Below are positions 24,940-36,880 of a stretch of 64,000 nt of DNA, in pieces. Position numbers and translations under genes: made by a program. Below the pieces are notes generated by a model that did no database searches, had not been told where the DNA came from, and was given only the letters and a program-made list of their open reading frames with translations. How positions within the stretch are numbered: the stretch's first letter is position 1; each line of letters starts with the position of its first letter. Source of the stretch: Megamerina dolium (lineage: Eukaryota > Arthropoda > Insecta > Diptera > Megamerinidae); NCBI GenBank assembly GCA_963854835.1, contig OY978529.1, forward strand, positions 34,406,055 to 34,470,054, given 5' to 3'.

Positions 24940-25565
24940 TGGGTGTGTGAATTAAAAGCCGGCCTTCTTTAGTGCTAATAAATCTTTCTGGCAATTTATG
25001 GATTCCATCCCAAAAGAACTTCGAACCAATTTTTGATTCCGGTGACTGAAGTGAAGCGTATTCCATTGAAGGCGTTCTACTCTACATGGACCGAAACAAG
25101 TGATAATCTGAAGGCGCCAGTTCTGGACTATAAGGGGGTTGCGGTAAAACTTCCCATCCGCTATTAGCAATATAGTTTTTGACCGGAATAGCAATGTGTG
25201 GCCGTGTGTTGTCACGGTGAAAAATTACAGACTCATGTCTGGTTGCATATTCCGGCCGTTTGTTGATCATTGCTCTCTTCAACCGCATCAATTGTTATCG
25301 GTACAGCTCGCCCGTAATGGTTCGACCAGATCTTGGTCGAGTAATGTCTCCAAATCTTCGTCTTCAAACTTTATAGGCTGTCCAGAATGTTTGTCTTTGA
25401 TATCAAAATCACTATTTTTGAAGCGCACAAATCACTTTACGCAATTGCTGTTTTTTTCGCCAATTCTTAAAATTTTCCATCGTGGAAAAAAGATGATGCG
25501 CACAATCAAATTGATAACTTTTGACTTATTTTGACAACAAGTGAATAGACGTCGAAAATGACATT
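24940..25565 (-). pseudogene. Mariner transposase remnant with internal deletion
   Basis: On the minus strand, DIKDKHSGQPIKFEDEDLE is a mariner N-terminal linker. After a gap comes FHRDNTRPH (second catalytic Asp) and PPYSPELAPSDYHLFRSM (third Asp), 34 residues apart, as in DD34D mariners. The C-terminus (GIHKLPERF) is in yet another frame. The segment that should hold the first Asp is deleted. A dead copy. Confidence 0.85.
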
Positions 25566-25654
25566 TCGGACAATGATGCTTTTAAGACGGTCTTATTTTG
25601 CATATGGGTGCATATTGTAGCTGGTAAAAGATTAGTAGCAAATATAACTGCTTT

Positions 25655-26060
25655 ATGGGGTCACTACATTTGCCTTAAAAATGACTAAGAGAAGAAAATA
25701 AGAGCCTAGTCCCCAGTCCTAGTGATTTCATCCATTTAATAACGTCATTAAATTTTCTTTAAAAATTACTATGAGACATGAGTTTTAAGTGTCTGAGGTC
25801 ATGTAATAAATTAGATTCGGTAAAGGCAAATTCGGCGTTATTCGCCTACGATTTACTATAGCTTCCATACAAAGTCGCTGATTTCATCCATCTAATTATG
25901 TCACTATATTTTTCTTAGAAATGACTGCAACACAATAAATTTATATATTTAAGCTTATATGCTAAGGTACTTTCGATCGATAAAAAATGGGCGTGATCCA
26001 CCTACTATTTTATATAGCTCCCATACAAAATCATTGTTATTTTTCATCCAATATTACTTT
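25655..26060. repeat. Degenerate tandem repeat array
   Basis: Related blocks recur: GTCACTACATTTGCCTTAAA (25661), GTCATTAAATTTTCTTTAAA (25744) and GTCACTATATTTTTCTTAG (25907), each followed by AATGACT or a similar word. Blocks CATACAAAGTCG and CATACAAAATCA repeat after TATAGCT. About three diverged units. Confidence 0.45.
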
Positions 26061-26689
26061 TCCGGGTGTAGGGTAGAATTTAATCGGTTTATGCCTACCA
26101 AGCTACTCATACTTGCTTGTTTTTTTTTTTTTGTGTTTTTTTCATACACATTATTGCAACATGTGGTAGTAAATAAAAATATAAATTTAATAAATTTTAC
26201 ACAAAATCATTTACTGCGAAAAACAACAACAAATGGGTGTGTGTGTGTATATTTGTGAGTCACGCGTTGCACTATCTTTTACAAACGGTAGTCACAGTCA
26301 GTGAGCAACTACAAATATATCAAATTGTATCGGTGGTAGCAATACCGACGTCATATAAATACATGGCCAGTGGGAAATTGGCAGCATTGGCAAGGGAAGA
26401 TATATTTCAATTTTGCTATGGAACAGGAAATTCTTGCTCTACTTGTTCATATAGCCGGTAAACGAAGAGTCAATAGATGTGAAAATAAAAATTGCTTGCA
26501 TGTTTGTTTACTAGTTAATGCATCACCTATTTATTGAGTTTTTTTTTTGACATATCGTACATTGACATATTACCTTTTCGCATACTAAAGACTGCTAGTT
26601 TCCATGAATGAGCTTTTCATCAAGGAATTATTTGATAAAGTCGTACAATACTTATTGTTTCATTAGATAATTCCTTGAATTTCATGCTT

Positions 26690-26722
26690 GACATTCAGAT
26701 TGACATTCAGATTGACATTCAT
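26690..26722. repeat. 12-bp minisatellite, about three units
   Basis: GACATTCAGATT is repeated in tandem (GACATTCAGATT x2, then GACATTCATC). Confidence 0.8.
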
Positions 26723-28375
26723 CAATGAGCTTGTGGGTTAAAGAATTCTCTGGTGGAGTTTGGTAATACATTATTCACTTTCCTACTGGGTAGTTATACG
26801 TATTGAATGTACATGTAAGCACATTGTAATGATGCCACTCTGATGATGATTTTTTTTTATTAAATGCTGTTGTTTGTTGATCGCAGCAATGTTGATGTTG
26901 ATTATTGTGACGCGATCATCGTTGATGACAAACTTGTTCAAACAGATTAAATATTATCATACGAGTATGTATTATGTGTGTGAAGTCTAGTGGAAAGTAC
27001 TGGCGGCATTTGTCCAAAGAGATGGACGGACAAGTGGTTGATCGGTCGCTTAGACTGTTGACACCATCACGGCTTGTATTGACGTGCATACGTCTGTACA
27101 TTTGTGTATTCGTTGTACTCATGTCTATATGTACAAGCAATTTATTCCGAAAATAAATCTATTTTTCATCACATCTTATTTCGAATATATTAAATATAGT
27201 AAGTAAAATCAAAAACAAGCGAACAAAAAAAAAAAACGTGAGAATATAAATAAATATGAGTGCTGCGATCGTTCATATGAAGATGTTATTTTCTGTATTT
27301 GTTCATTTGTTTTTTATTTCTATTTGTCTCTATTTTAATAGAAAACAAACATAAATAAAAAATATAATAATAAATAATAACTAAGAACATTGAGCAAATA
27401 ACAGAATATATGTATATAAACAAGTAATAAAAATATTACATAGCGAATATAAAAATGGAAATTTTTCAAAATGGAATCGCACACATAAATTATAAAAATC
27501 TAACGCATCATTAGTAGTCAGGTGGCAAATGAAAATAAAAACTACATGAGGAATTAGATTAAAAAATGAATTATGTTTGCCGGTTTAAAAAAAAAATACG
27601 TAGGTTTATGTTCAAAATAAATAAAAGATTTAATAATAAAAAATAGAAAAAAAAATTTTTTTTTTTAATTATATAAAAATCCACATAATTTAAAAATAAA
27701 TCCTATAAAAACAGAAAAACAATATTGTATTGTAACAATCACAATTATATAAAATGTCATATAAAATCACAAATTACAGAAACAAGATTACGCTTTCGTT
27801 TGCTAAAAGAAATTAAAAATTGTATACATTCTTTTTTACTACGTCATCATAATTTTGTGCATTGATTGGTCAATGACTTTTTTCAATTCAATCAATGTTT
27901 TGAATTTCTTTTGAATAAATCAATGTTGACGTCATCAATATATGCTTTCACATTCAATATGAGCGATGTGTGGAATGCGTAATCTTGTTTCTGTGATCTA
28001 TGAAGTAAAAGTACGTGACATACGTTTAAATATCGGAATATAAAAAAGAACACATACTGGATTCTAATAAATATTGATATATAAACTGTATATTTATAAT
28101 TTTATGTTACCTTTTTAGGGATAATTTAAGGATAGCTAAGTCTTTTTCTTCGTTCGTGTTTTTTGTTCAATTAAGGCATTTTTTATAAATTTGGCATATT
28201 CAATTATGACGAAATATTAAGCCTTATCTAATATTATACAATTATTTATATGTTTCATATTAAATTTTAAGTAATAGACTTTCGAGATTTTATAAATTGT
28301 ATCAGAGCGTAGGATTCAAATACCGCTCGTATAATGATAGCTATTTTTGACAAATTGACAAAAAAAAAAAAAAAT

Positions 28376-28470
28376 CGGCCAACAATCAATTATCAATTCT
28401 TTTGACAATAAAATCTTGTCATGAAGGTTTCAGAAAAAGTTCTATCACTTTGAGAAATGAGCCTAAATGT
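28376..28470 (+). mobile_element. Possible old SINE fragment
   Basis: CAATTATCAATTCTTTTGAC, then CTTGTCATGAAGGTTTCAG, resembles the SINE body (CAATTGGCAATTCTTCCG... CTTGCCATGAAAAAGCTTC). Weak and strongly diverged. Confidence 0.3.
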
Positions 28471-28759
28471 GAGGAAAAGTTGGAGATATCGATCTCATGC
28501 CATATTAGTGATGCTTATTATACTTATTATTATTGTTTTTGTTGCTTATGAACGACGATCAAGAGATCTGTTGTGTACCAGACAAATCTTACATCTTTCC
28601 TGTAAATCTTAATGCTTTCATTTCACTCTTAGGGTTCTGGTGTAAGTCCTGGTCCTAAAATGTGTTCTATGATTTCTTCTTTCTTCATGCATAATCTGTG
28701 GGAAATATCGGAGAGAATTTTTGTCATGTGTTATTTCAACATTTTAAACTATCTTAGTT

Positions 28760-29035
28760 TGTGCAGCTTAATCCAGTATTTATTCTTGTTTGGAACTTCC
28801 TCAAATCTAAGTTATGTTTCTAACGTATTGTGTAGTCGCCTCATTTCTTGCAATCTTGTTGTTCCTCCCAAGTGTATTTCTTTTGTGCAAACATTCCCAA
28901 ACCAGTTTGGAATTCACCTGGTTGGGGTCTTACACCTTAATGTCTGCCTGACTATCGGTAGAAATTGTCATTTTCCGTATTGTGTAGTTTCATATGCTGC
29001 TCCAGGTTTTACGTGTTGACCAGTCCCTTCCATTT
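28760..29035 (-). pseudogene. Decayed I-like LINE RNase H domain
   Basis: Minus-strand reading gives TDSQADIKV, SKLVWECLHKRNTLGRNNKI and then ARNEATTQ. These match the RNase H pattern seen at 55686-56459 (SDSQAALKSL, SKLVWECFKLLN, GNEMAD). The VPGH block is deleted and stops interrupt the frame. The plus-strand frame over the same bases is a shadow. Confidence 0.6.
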
Positions 29036-30028
29036 CCTCTTTTCACTTTCTTATGTTTTGAATTCGATTGTGAAGTTGTACTTCACATTCTTATTGTTTA
29101 TATTTTTTTTTGGTAATAAGAGTTTTTTAAAATGAGTGGACAATTCATAAAAATCAGTGCTTTTAAGCATTTAAAGATTTATCACCGGATATAGGAGATA
29201 TATATATATAGTAATAAATATTTCTAATTATTATCATGATTTCAAAGTCATATTTTTATCGACTATTCAATAAAAGAACTACCGTCAAAGTATAGATAAT
29301 TAATGAGTTTCAGATATTTAAGAAACATAGGTATTTTCAAAATTCAATAACAAAAACGAAAACTAAAATACCGACAAATACCAGCAGCTACAAATAAATA
29401 TTCCCAATAGTTTTTATCTAATCTAATATAGTACATGCTTCCATCTGTCTATTTACATCGCTCTTCATACGTCCATCTTTCGAGTGATCAGTGCCGCCCT
29501 GATCATGCTGATCGTTGGCGGGCATAAATTATAAACTTCAAATGTTAACATTTGTCATTTTTCATTTTAGTGTTTTTTTTTTCTTTTGTTTGGTGTCATG
29601 AAAAGTCAAGAGAAAAAAAAAAAATAAACACACATTTTTTATGCGCTGCACCACTCCTACTACATCACCTCCTCTTCCGCCACGATCATTTGACTGAATT
29701 CATGACGATCCATCAGTATTGGTGGTTGACATATGGATGCGTGAATAAATGCATATGTTGAACAATCAATTGATAGTGTGACTAGTTGGTTGGTTGTTTG
29801 TTTATTTGTCGTTAGGTTTGTTGATCATCGATTATTTTGTTATTCTTGTGCGTTTTTGTCAAATGATTCCTCATCTGTTGTTTAGTGATGTTTTATTGAT
29901 TTTTTCGATTCATCATATCAAAAGTGATTAAAAAGATTGCAAAAACCAATCACTAAAACGGAGATAAGTGAAAGAAACAGAAAACTAAAATAAATAAACT
30001 GCAAAAATAATAATAAATCATACATAAA

Positions 30029-30113
30029 ATGGATAGAACAATGTATGGGAAAATTGATCCTAACGCACGGCAGCCATATCGCACAGTAAGATCAAAAGGG
30101 ACACAACCTGCAT
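30029..30113 (+). CDS. Pax: Candidate alternative first exon of Paxillin (85 nt, MDRTMYGKID...)
   Basis: ATG in ACATAAAATGG context opens a frame of 28 codons plus one base, ending at donor CAT|GTAAGTA. The split phase (1) is that of Pax exon 1, so joining to 58643 keeps the frame and gives ...GTQPA-Tyr-ALLADLQNSV: the leading LD of motif LD1 becomes Ala-Tyr while the rest of LD1 stays. The peptide is basic and hydrophilic (MDRTMYGKIDPNARQPYRTV...), unlike chance AT-rich frames, which are Phe/Ile/Leu-rich. A weaker internal donor (30086) is out of phase. No competing downstream exon on this strand suits it before Pax exon 2. A separate nested gene cannot be excluded. Confidence 0.6.
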
Positions 30114-30854
30114 GTAAGTAAATTGCTAGTAATATCTAAGAAAATTTAAATGCATTGAATTTATTTCCATTTTTCCCCATCACATAATCATCTTCATCAT
30201 CTAATTGATATTTGCAATACGATCTGTACGATCGATCATATACGATATTTGCGATCATATTTCCTAAATTTATGCTGCACACTTTTAGGGGCAAATTAAT
30301 ACAAACATTTGCCCCTAAAAATATGCAAATATTTTGTTTTTGCAATGAAGCATTCACTATACACAGTTGCTCTCTATTGATGATCGCCCTCCACAAATTG
30401 TAAATGAGGCAAAAAACAACAAGTATAATAAAATACAATAGTAAACAAAATGAAAACATTTTTGGAATATTTTCTTAAGTAAATTTTAATATCGTAGTAC
30501 ATACTTGGATATTTTACAACCAGACAAATTTTGTACGATTGCTGTTTGAACATTTTCTTCTACTACATATTGTATCAGCCTCATTTGAACAATGTATTCT
30601 AGTTTGGCATAAAATAAATACATTTTGTTGTTATTGAAATGATGACGTAATTTCCCCGTAATGATTGAGTTTTTTATGTGAAAGTAATCGAGTTAAATTG
30701 CTGTGATGTTTTAATAGATTTTCTAGTATGACTAACTATGAAGTTCGATAGTAAATTTCTTAACTTCTGATGAGAAGCTTTATATTACTGAAATGCTTTG
30801 AATTAGGGAAAAAAATATTGGGTCTTTGAATCAATCTATAAACAAACTTTTTTT

Positions 30855-31653
30855 CTTACTTACTTACTTATGTGGCCATAACAACCGAATATCGATTTAG
30901 GCCGAAAATAACATGCTTCTCCAGCCATCTCTGTTCTTCGCTAGCTGGCGCCAATTAGAAATTCCAAACGCCGTTAGGTTCTCCAGTACTTGGTCTTTCC
31001 ACCTGAGGTTAGGTCTTCCTCTTCTGCGTCGTCCTCCAGCGGGTTCCGAATATAACACCTTCTTAGCTGGAGCGTGTTCTTCCATTCGCTCGACATGACC
31101 TGGCCAGCGCAGCCGCTGGATTTTAATGCACTTTACTATGTCAATATCGGCATACAGCTCGTACAGCTCATGGTTGTACCTTATTCGGTACTCGCCACCA
31201 ACGCAAATAGGTCCAAAGATCTTGCGTAGGACTTTTCCCTCGAACACTCCAAGCATTCGCTCATCCGAGCTGGAAATTGTCCAGGCTTCAGCGCCATATG
31301 TTAGGACAGGCATGATGAGAGACTCGTAGAGTGTAGTTTTCGTTCTTCGAGAGAGGGCTCGACTTCTCAATTGCTTACTCAGCCCAAAGTAACAGCTATT
31401 AGCAAGAGTTATCCTACGCATGATCTCCAGGATGACTTCATTATAGTTGTTGATGCTGGTTCCAAGATAGACAAAGTCCCTTACTACTTCAAAAGCCTAG
31501 TTGTCAACAGTGACGTGCTGTCCAAGACGCCGGGACTCTTTGTTTGTTGACACTAGATACTTCGTATTGCCCTTGTTCACCGTAAGACCAATCCGACTCG
31601 ACTCTCTTTCCAACTCTGAGAATGCTGCACTGACTGCTCGCGTGTTCATGCCG
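30855..31653 (-). mobile_element. RTE-like LINE, 5'-truncated copy A
   Basis: Minus-strand copy covering the region after the RT active site and the C-terminal domain (LTYGAEAWTIS, RWPGHVERMEEHAPAKKV, GRRRRGRPNLRWKD) to the end of the ORF, then a short 3' UTR (GGCCTAAATCGATATTCGG... GGCCACATAA) and a (GTAA)n tail. A TAC to TAG change at 31497-31499 interrupts the frame. The 5' break is at CGGCATGAAC, just past the YADD box position. Clade assignment to RTE-like is by look of the C-terminus and tail, not by phylogeny. Confidence 0.88.
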
Positions 31654-32105
31654 AACAAACTTTTTTTATTCTTATTAATTCTTGTTGTTTTATTATTAGA
31701 TTTGCTAGTAAATCTGTGAAGTTTTATACTGAATTTCTTCCATTTTTACGAAAATATCGCTATTGGCATAAATCGAATTGGGGAGGAGAGCATTGGACCT
31801 TTTAGATCAGCGTATAAGTAATTTCTTTACACTTAAAACGATTTTTATCTTTCTTCTATTTTTTTCACAAAGTTCTTTTGAAATCATAGAAACTTGTATG
31901 ACTTCTGCAGCAAAGCAATGCTGCAGGACAAGTGATGAATGTATTACAAATTTCGAGCCGAACCCTCATTTAAGTTCAAGCCACAAAAAATAGAAACCCT
32001 CCGATCGGTAATTCTAATTTTAAGTTGTGAAGGGACTTCAAATTTGAGTCTAAAATTGCTTATGAGGTAGATTCTCAATAACGCATGATACTAGTCTCCA
32101 AGTTA

Positions 32106-32473
32106 AAAAAAAATAAATAAATATGTGGCACTTAAAGCCCCAAAGGGCTCATTGGCCGAGCTTTTCTTCCATTACTGTTGTGCGTCTTAAATTTTGGACA
32201 GTATTAGAATGGACCTACTTATTTTAGCCGGTTCCGAACGGCAGAACACTTGTGACATCACTTTTTCTGAGCTTTGTCACAGAGTTCTTTTTAGAAGCTT
32301 TTTCATGGCAAGTTGTTACTTTCGGAAGAATTGCCAATTGCTTGCCGACAGGTGGGTACCGTTCGAAAGAAAAATCTTTTCGATATTAAATTTGTTATGC
32401 ATCAGCCGGGTATTGAGCTACGACCTACAGATCAGAAGGCGAACACACTAACCACTGAGCTACGGCACCTACG
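32106..32473 (-). mobile_element. tRNA-derived SINE, copy 5, with 12-bp target duplication
   Basis: Full-length copy on the minus strand, flanked by perfect 12-bp direct repeats GTCTCCAAGTTA (32094-32105 and 32474-32485), proof of LINE-style retroposition. The head has TAGCTCAGTGG and a B box changed to GTAGCTCAATACC. The tail is ATTTATTTATT plus a T run. It is near-identical to copy 3. Confidence 0.92.
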
Positions 32474-32621
32474 GTCTCCAAGTTACCGCACGCAATTTTG
32501 GCCTATTACTTAGAGGTATGTACTGCATTAGGACTCATCGATCTGCATACAGTTATCTGAAGGTTTTTATTGACTTTGCCGTATTTTCATCTCTTTCGAC
32601 GACGATTGTGGGTAATCGCAG

Positions 32622-32880
32622 TTTTGGTATCGAAAAGATTTTTCTTTCGAACGGTGCCCACTTGTCGGTAAGCAATTGTCAGTTTTTCTGATAGTAACAA
32701 TTTGCCCTAGAGGAGCTCAGAAAATGTGATGTCACAAGGATTCTACCATTCGGAACCGCCTATTATAGGTAAGCCCTTTATAATACTGTTCAAAATTTAA
32801 AACATACGAGAGTACATGAAGAGAAGATCGGCCAAAGCGTTCTTTGGAGCCTATAAGTGTCATACATTTTTTATATAATG
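32622..32880 (+). mobile_element. SINE, copy 6, diverged
   Basis: Plus-strand copy from GGTATCGAAAAGATTTTTC through ACAAGGATTCTACCATTCGG to CCTATAAGTGTCATACATTT. It lacks the tRNA head and has many substitutions and small deletions. Confidence 0.65.
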
Positions 32881-32934
32881 GCACTGAAACCGTAATTCAG
32901 TAATTCATTTCAATGGTTTAAAATAAATTAATAA

Positions 32935-33165
32935 AGAAAAATTTTGGACTAGACAGCCCAAAGAACTTTGGCTGGACTTCTATTACAGTATTGTAATGCA
33001 TGGTAAATTTGGGCAGCATTGGTAGGTCTATATCTACATGTCACCGATGACGAATGCCAGAACTCTTGTGAAATCACTTTTTCCTTCGTTTTTTCACAGA
33101 GCTCTTTCGGGAACGCCTTTTACTATTGGAAGAAGTAACCGAGAGGTGGGCAATATCATATATAA
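32935..33165 (-). mobile_element. SINE, copy 7, old
   Basis: Minus-orientation remnant: AGCCCAAAGAACTTTGGCTG, then AATGCCAGAACTCTTGTGAA and TCACAGAGCTCTTTCGGGAA follow the SINE body. Head missing. Confidence 0.55.
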
Positions 33166-34016
33166 CACAAATTGAACTCTTTCTGAAAAAGAGCCCTTCA
33201 CTTTGCCGGAACGTTAGGTGAACCCGCCAATCTTAACTAGACACTAATCATTGATCGACCACAAATCCTGGTTTGTGATTGATTTAAAATTGCTTAGAGA
33301 TGTCAGGGCTGCTTACACGCAAGTCTTTCAATTTTTTTCTATTATTTCATATAATTTTTTGATAATCCCATTCAATTAGTGCTATTTGTGATGTGTCCAT
33401 GAGTGAGGTTCTGTTGACTGATATATGTATTTATAATGATCTCTCAAGATCGCTAACTCTACTTAGCATTTTGGCTTTTTAAATTTATTAAATAATTAGC
33501 ATAAGCAAATATTTAAGTACTTGTTACTATTTGTATTGTGCCTGTTTCTTCTTCTTCTCACTCACAATGAAATATTTTATGATGCACTTTTCTTATATGA
33601 GCATATAATACCTACTTGTACTCATAACTATATATATATATATAAACTGACAACTGGATAGACAGCCAAAACACTTGTTGGACAAAGAGGTGGGTGTCGT
33701 TCATTGTATGGTCTTGTCTTAAAAAAAAAAAAACCAAATTGTTTATTTAATTGCATGATCAATGGCAGGCAAATTGTATGTATTGTCTGTAGTATTGTGT
33801 AGTATTCAATCAATTGAGCTGCTGGAGTGATGTGAGTTAGTATATTTTTAAGTATTAAATATGTGCATGTCATATACAAATATTTGTTGCGATTTAGTAT
33901 TCAATTAACTCTGGTGTGTTACGGTTCAAAAACATATATTTAAATAGGATTTTTCCATAGAAATACAACTGCAACGTAATTTTAAGATTTTAAGAGTGAA
34001 AACAATTCAAAATAAA

Positions 34017-34026
34017 ATGCAGCTGG
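34017..34026 (+). CDS. Pax: Candidate alternative first exon of Paxillin (10 nt, Met-Gln-Leu)
   Basis: AATAAAATGCAGCTGG|GTAAGC: a 10-nt coding piece (Met-Gln-Leu plus G) with a strong donor in phase 1. Joined to exon 2 it gives MQLDALLADLQ, restoring a complete LD1 motif just as the canonical MDDL exon does. The upstream bases (AAGAGTGAAAACAATTCAAA) look like a fly leader. So short a match can arise by chance; the support is the exact phase plus the recreated Leu-Asp. Confidence 0.45.
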
Positions 34027-35379
34027 GTAAGCTTAAAATGAAGGGATTATTTTTTGTTTTTACTTTAATGTATGAGTTCAAGAAAAATTTCAAAAGAAAT
34101 ATGTATGATTTCATTTTTCATCTTCTTCTGATCATGTCATATCATAAATTATCAATTAGAGCGTAGGCTGGATAGACTGATCGACTGGTTGACTGACTGA
34201 TTGAAATCTGACACTAAAATGAATGATGAAAAAAAATGAAAATGTGCCTTCCACAATGTATACAATTCATAAGTTTTTCTTTTTTATGCTCAGTGAAATG
34301 ATCGCAATTGATCGTGATGTTTAGTATATATGCGTGTAGTTAAATTATACTATAAAGTAGACCACCTTGTGATGACCTAATAAATGTAAGATATGGAATA
34401 CAGATACATACAGCCATTTGACGCTGATTTCAACTAAATTAAGAATAATAATCATAAAATTATAATTTGTAGAACATATTTATTAGGTTATATATATTTT
34501 GTGTCAAAAAATTAACAGTGATGATATTTTTGTTACTTGTTTCATAATAAAAAAAAAAAATGAAAGTGAACATATCATAAATTTTTATATGCCATACGAA
34601 CAAGCAAAAGTATAATTTATGTACAATTTTTAAGATTTCAACTAAAGTCATAAAATATGAATCTTTAGCGATCATAATTTTGTATGTGTCTATATAAAAA
34701 AATAATTCTGATTCTATGTAGTACGAGTATTTGCAGTGAACTCGAATATTCAATCAGGTAGATAAATCTAGTATTTGAACAAGGCCATCGAAATGAAATT
34801 TGTTGTTTGGCATGTGTCACATTGCGCACTGTCAATTTCTCATGATCATCTTCAACGATCATCGACCTATGAATTGAGAGTGAAAAACTAATGATTTGAG
34901 CGAGATTTGATTTTTTATCGCGCTACACTTTATAAATGACCTACATATGAATGTCTTCTATCATATGAAATTAATTATGAAAAATTGATCAAAATCAAAA
35001 TGATCTTGTTAGATAATTTCAACAGATTTATTTGAATAATATTTGTTTTTTGATTGTATATTTTGTTGTATGAAATTTATGAAGCATGATCACTTTCTAT
35101 GATCACTATGGATTATTACGGTCTCTTAATTTTACTTAGAAGGTTTCGTTAAAGCGTCTAATTGTTTATTTTTAATAAATTTTCGTAAAATTTTGTAAAA
35201 ATTATTTATCAAAGTTAAATAAAGTTATAAAAGTGAAATTTAATACAAACTTGAAAACAAAAATCGGCTAATATTACAGAAAAATCGACGCCAAATGAAA
35301 AGAAATTAATATTTTTCAAAACTTTTTTTTTCTTTTTATTGGGTTATTCAATGGTTACAAATCTTAGAACAACTTATTC

Positions 35380-36010
35380 GAAATGACACTCATCGGTCGC
35401 GAGACGCACTTCATGCTTCAACGACTCAATAATAAGGACCACAACTTGTAATCCAACGGGTTGAGGTCTGGTCTCTACCAGCTGGCCAATAATCCGTTGA
35501 TATGAAGTCCGGAATGTTGCTGTTAGCCACAGTTGAGTCGTTTTTGCCTTGTGAGCTGGAGCAGAGGCCTCTTTGTATCCTGGGGATGAGTTGGGATGCT
35601 TCTCTGGATTTACCGAGCATACACACGATCATTCTGTTTATGGAACAATTCTTCTACGGTGAAGATTTTCTCGTCAGTAAATAGAATTTGTCTGTGAGCG
35701 TACCGGCTGTGTAACGCTTTCGATTTTCGCTTGCGTTATCCCTCCAATGCAGCCGTGAGCAGGTGTCCAGTGTGTTGCTTGTACGCGCTGAGTCCCAAAC
35801 CTTCATAGACATGGATTTTTGCGATATTTGCTTTTCCCGTGACAAGATTTTTTATTTTCGCAGCGGTTTTCGGTCGATTCGTTTCTTTACGGCTTTGATC
35901 GCTTTCGGACTTCTCACAATGCGCGGACGGCCGGATCTTTGACGGTCTCGTACTCCTCAAACAACTTCACAGCACGATACAAAAAATTGCAAAGTGATTC
36001 TAAGCGGTCG
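35380..36010 (-). pseudogene. Decayed Tc1/mariner-group transposase (possibly DD37D type)
   Basis: Minus-strand blocks in order: GLGLSAYKQHTGHLLTAALE (HTH region end), QILFTDEKIFTVEE (first catalytic Asp), then after a deletion NIPDFISTDYWPAG and, one frame over, PDLNPLDYKLW (third Asp). This is a family distinct from the classic mariners elsewhere in the window. Multiple frameshifts and stops; the central part with the second Asp is missing. Confidence 0.75.
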
Positions 36011-36199
36011 CAACGCCTTTTCCCATGTTGCATTATAGTAGGCCATCTACAACAAACAAACAATTGTAAACAATTGATGCCAAAAACGTTTTACGTGGCA
36101 ATGAAGTATAAATATCATCTGTCAAATCGTAGTCAAGATAAAATGGATACCCCCAATATTACATTCGTAATGAATGTGTCTAGTTGTGTATCAATATTT

Positions 36200-36880
36200 A
36201 TCACTTGACTAGGTGAAACAACAAAATTGTATGGAAGGTAATATTTTTTCCAATGCATCATTTTGAAACTTCGAGATTTTTATTTTTTCACGAAAAATAT
36301 TAATTCAGACAATATTTCAAATCATGCTTTATACAAAAATCTATAAACTTGTACGTAAAGTGCCACTATTCATCATTTTGAAATTTTAAAAAATTATTAT
36401 TTTTTTTTCCAAATAGTACTCCACACAAAATTTGAAATCAATACCTTTATAAATGAAAGTAGTCCCAATACAATTTTTAAAATAAAAATCCATCGATTTG
36501 CCATCCATTGTGCTATTATTTTTCAACACATTATTCTGAGAATTTAATTTTTGAACCCAAATAGTGCTCTACAAAAAATTTGTAAACATTTCGTCTATAT
36601 ATAACCATAATGCCCATATGAAATGTTAATTTTTTAAACAGAAAACCGTCAAATTTGTATGGAAGGTGTCACTATTTTTCAATTCATAATTTTGAAACTT
36701 CGAAAATGTGATTTTTTTTACCAAAATAATACTACGTACAAAATTTGAAATCAATCTGATTGTAATTAAACCTAGTCTCCATACGAAATGTTCATTTTTT
36801 AAATAAAAATCTAAGCTTTTGTATGGAAAATGCCACTATTTTTCAATGCATCTTTTTGAAAATAGTTTATATTGATTTTG
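36200..36880. repeat. Tandem array of about 155-bp degenerate repeats
   Basis: Four or five units marked by TATGGAAGGTGTCACTATTT-like words (about 36231, 36350, 36505, 36657, 36817), each followed by TTTTGAAACTTCGA, an AAAATTTGAAATCAAT block and TCCATACGAAATGTTAATT. The same family occurs in inverted orientation at 52970-53990. Confidence 0.7.

Noticed and set aside
26233..26254. Phase-1 ATG-to-donor piece in a GT microsatellite (MGVCVYI)
   Set aside because: Low-complexity TG repeat and weak exon context; most likely chance.
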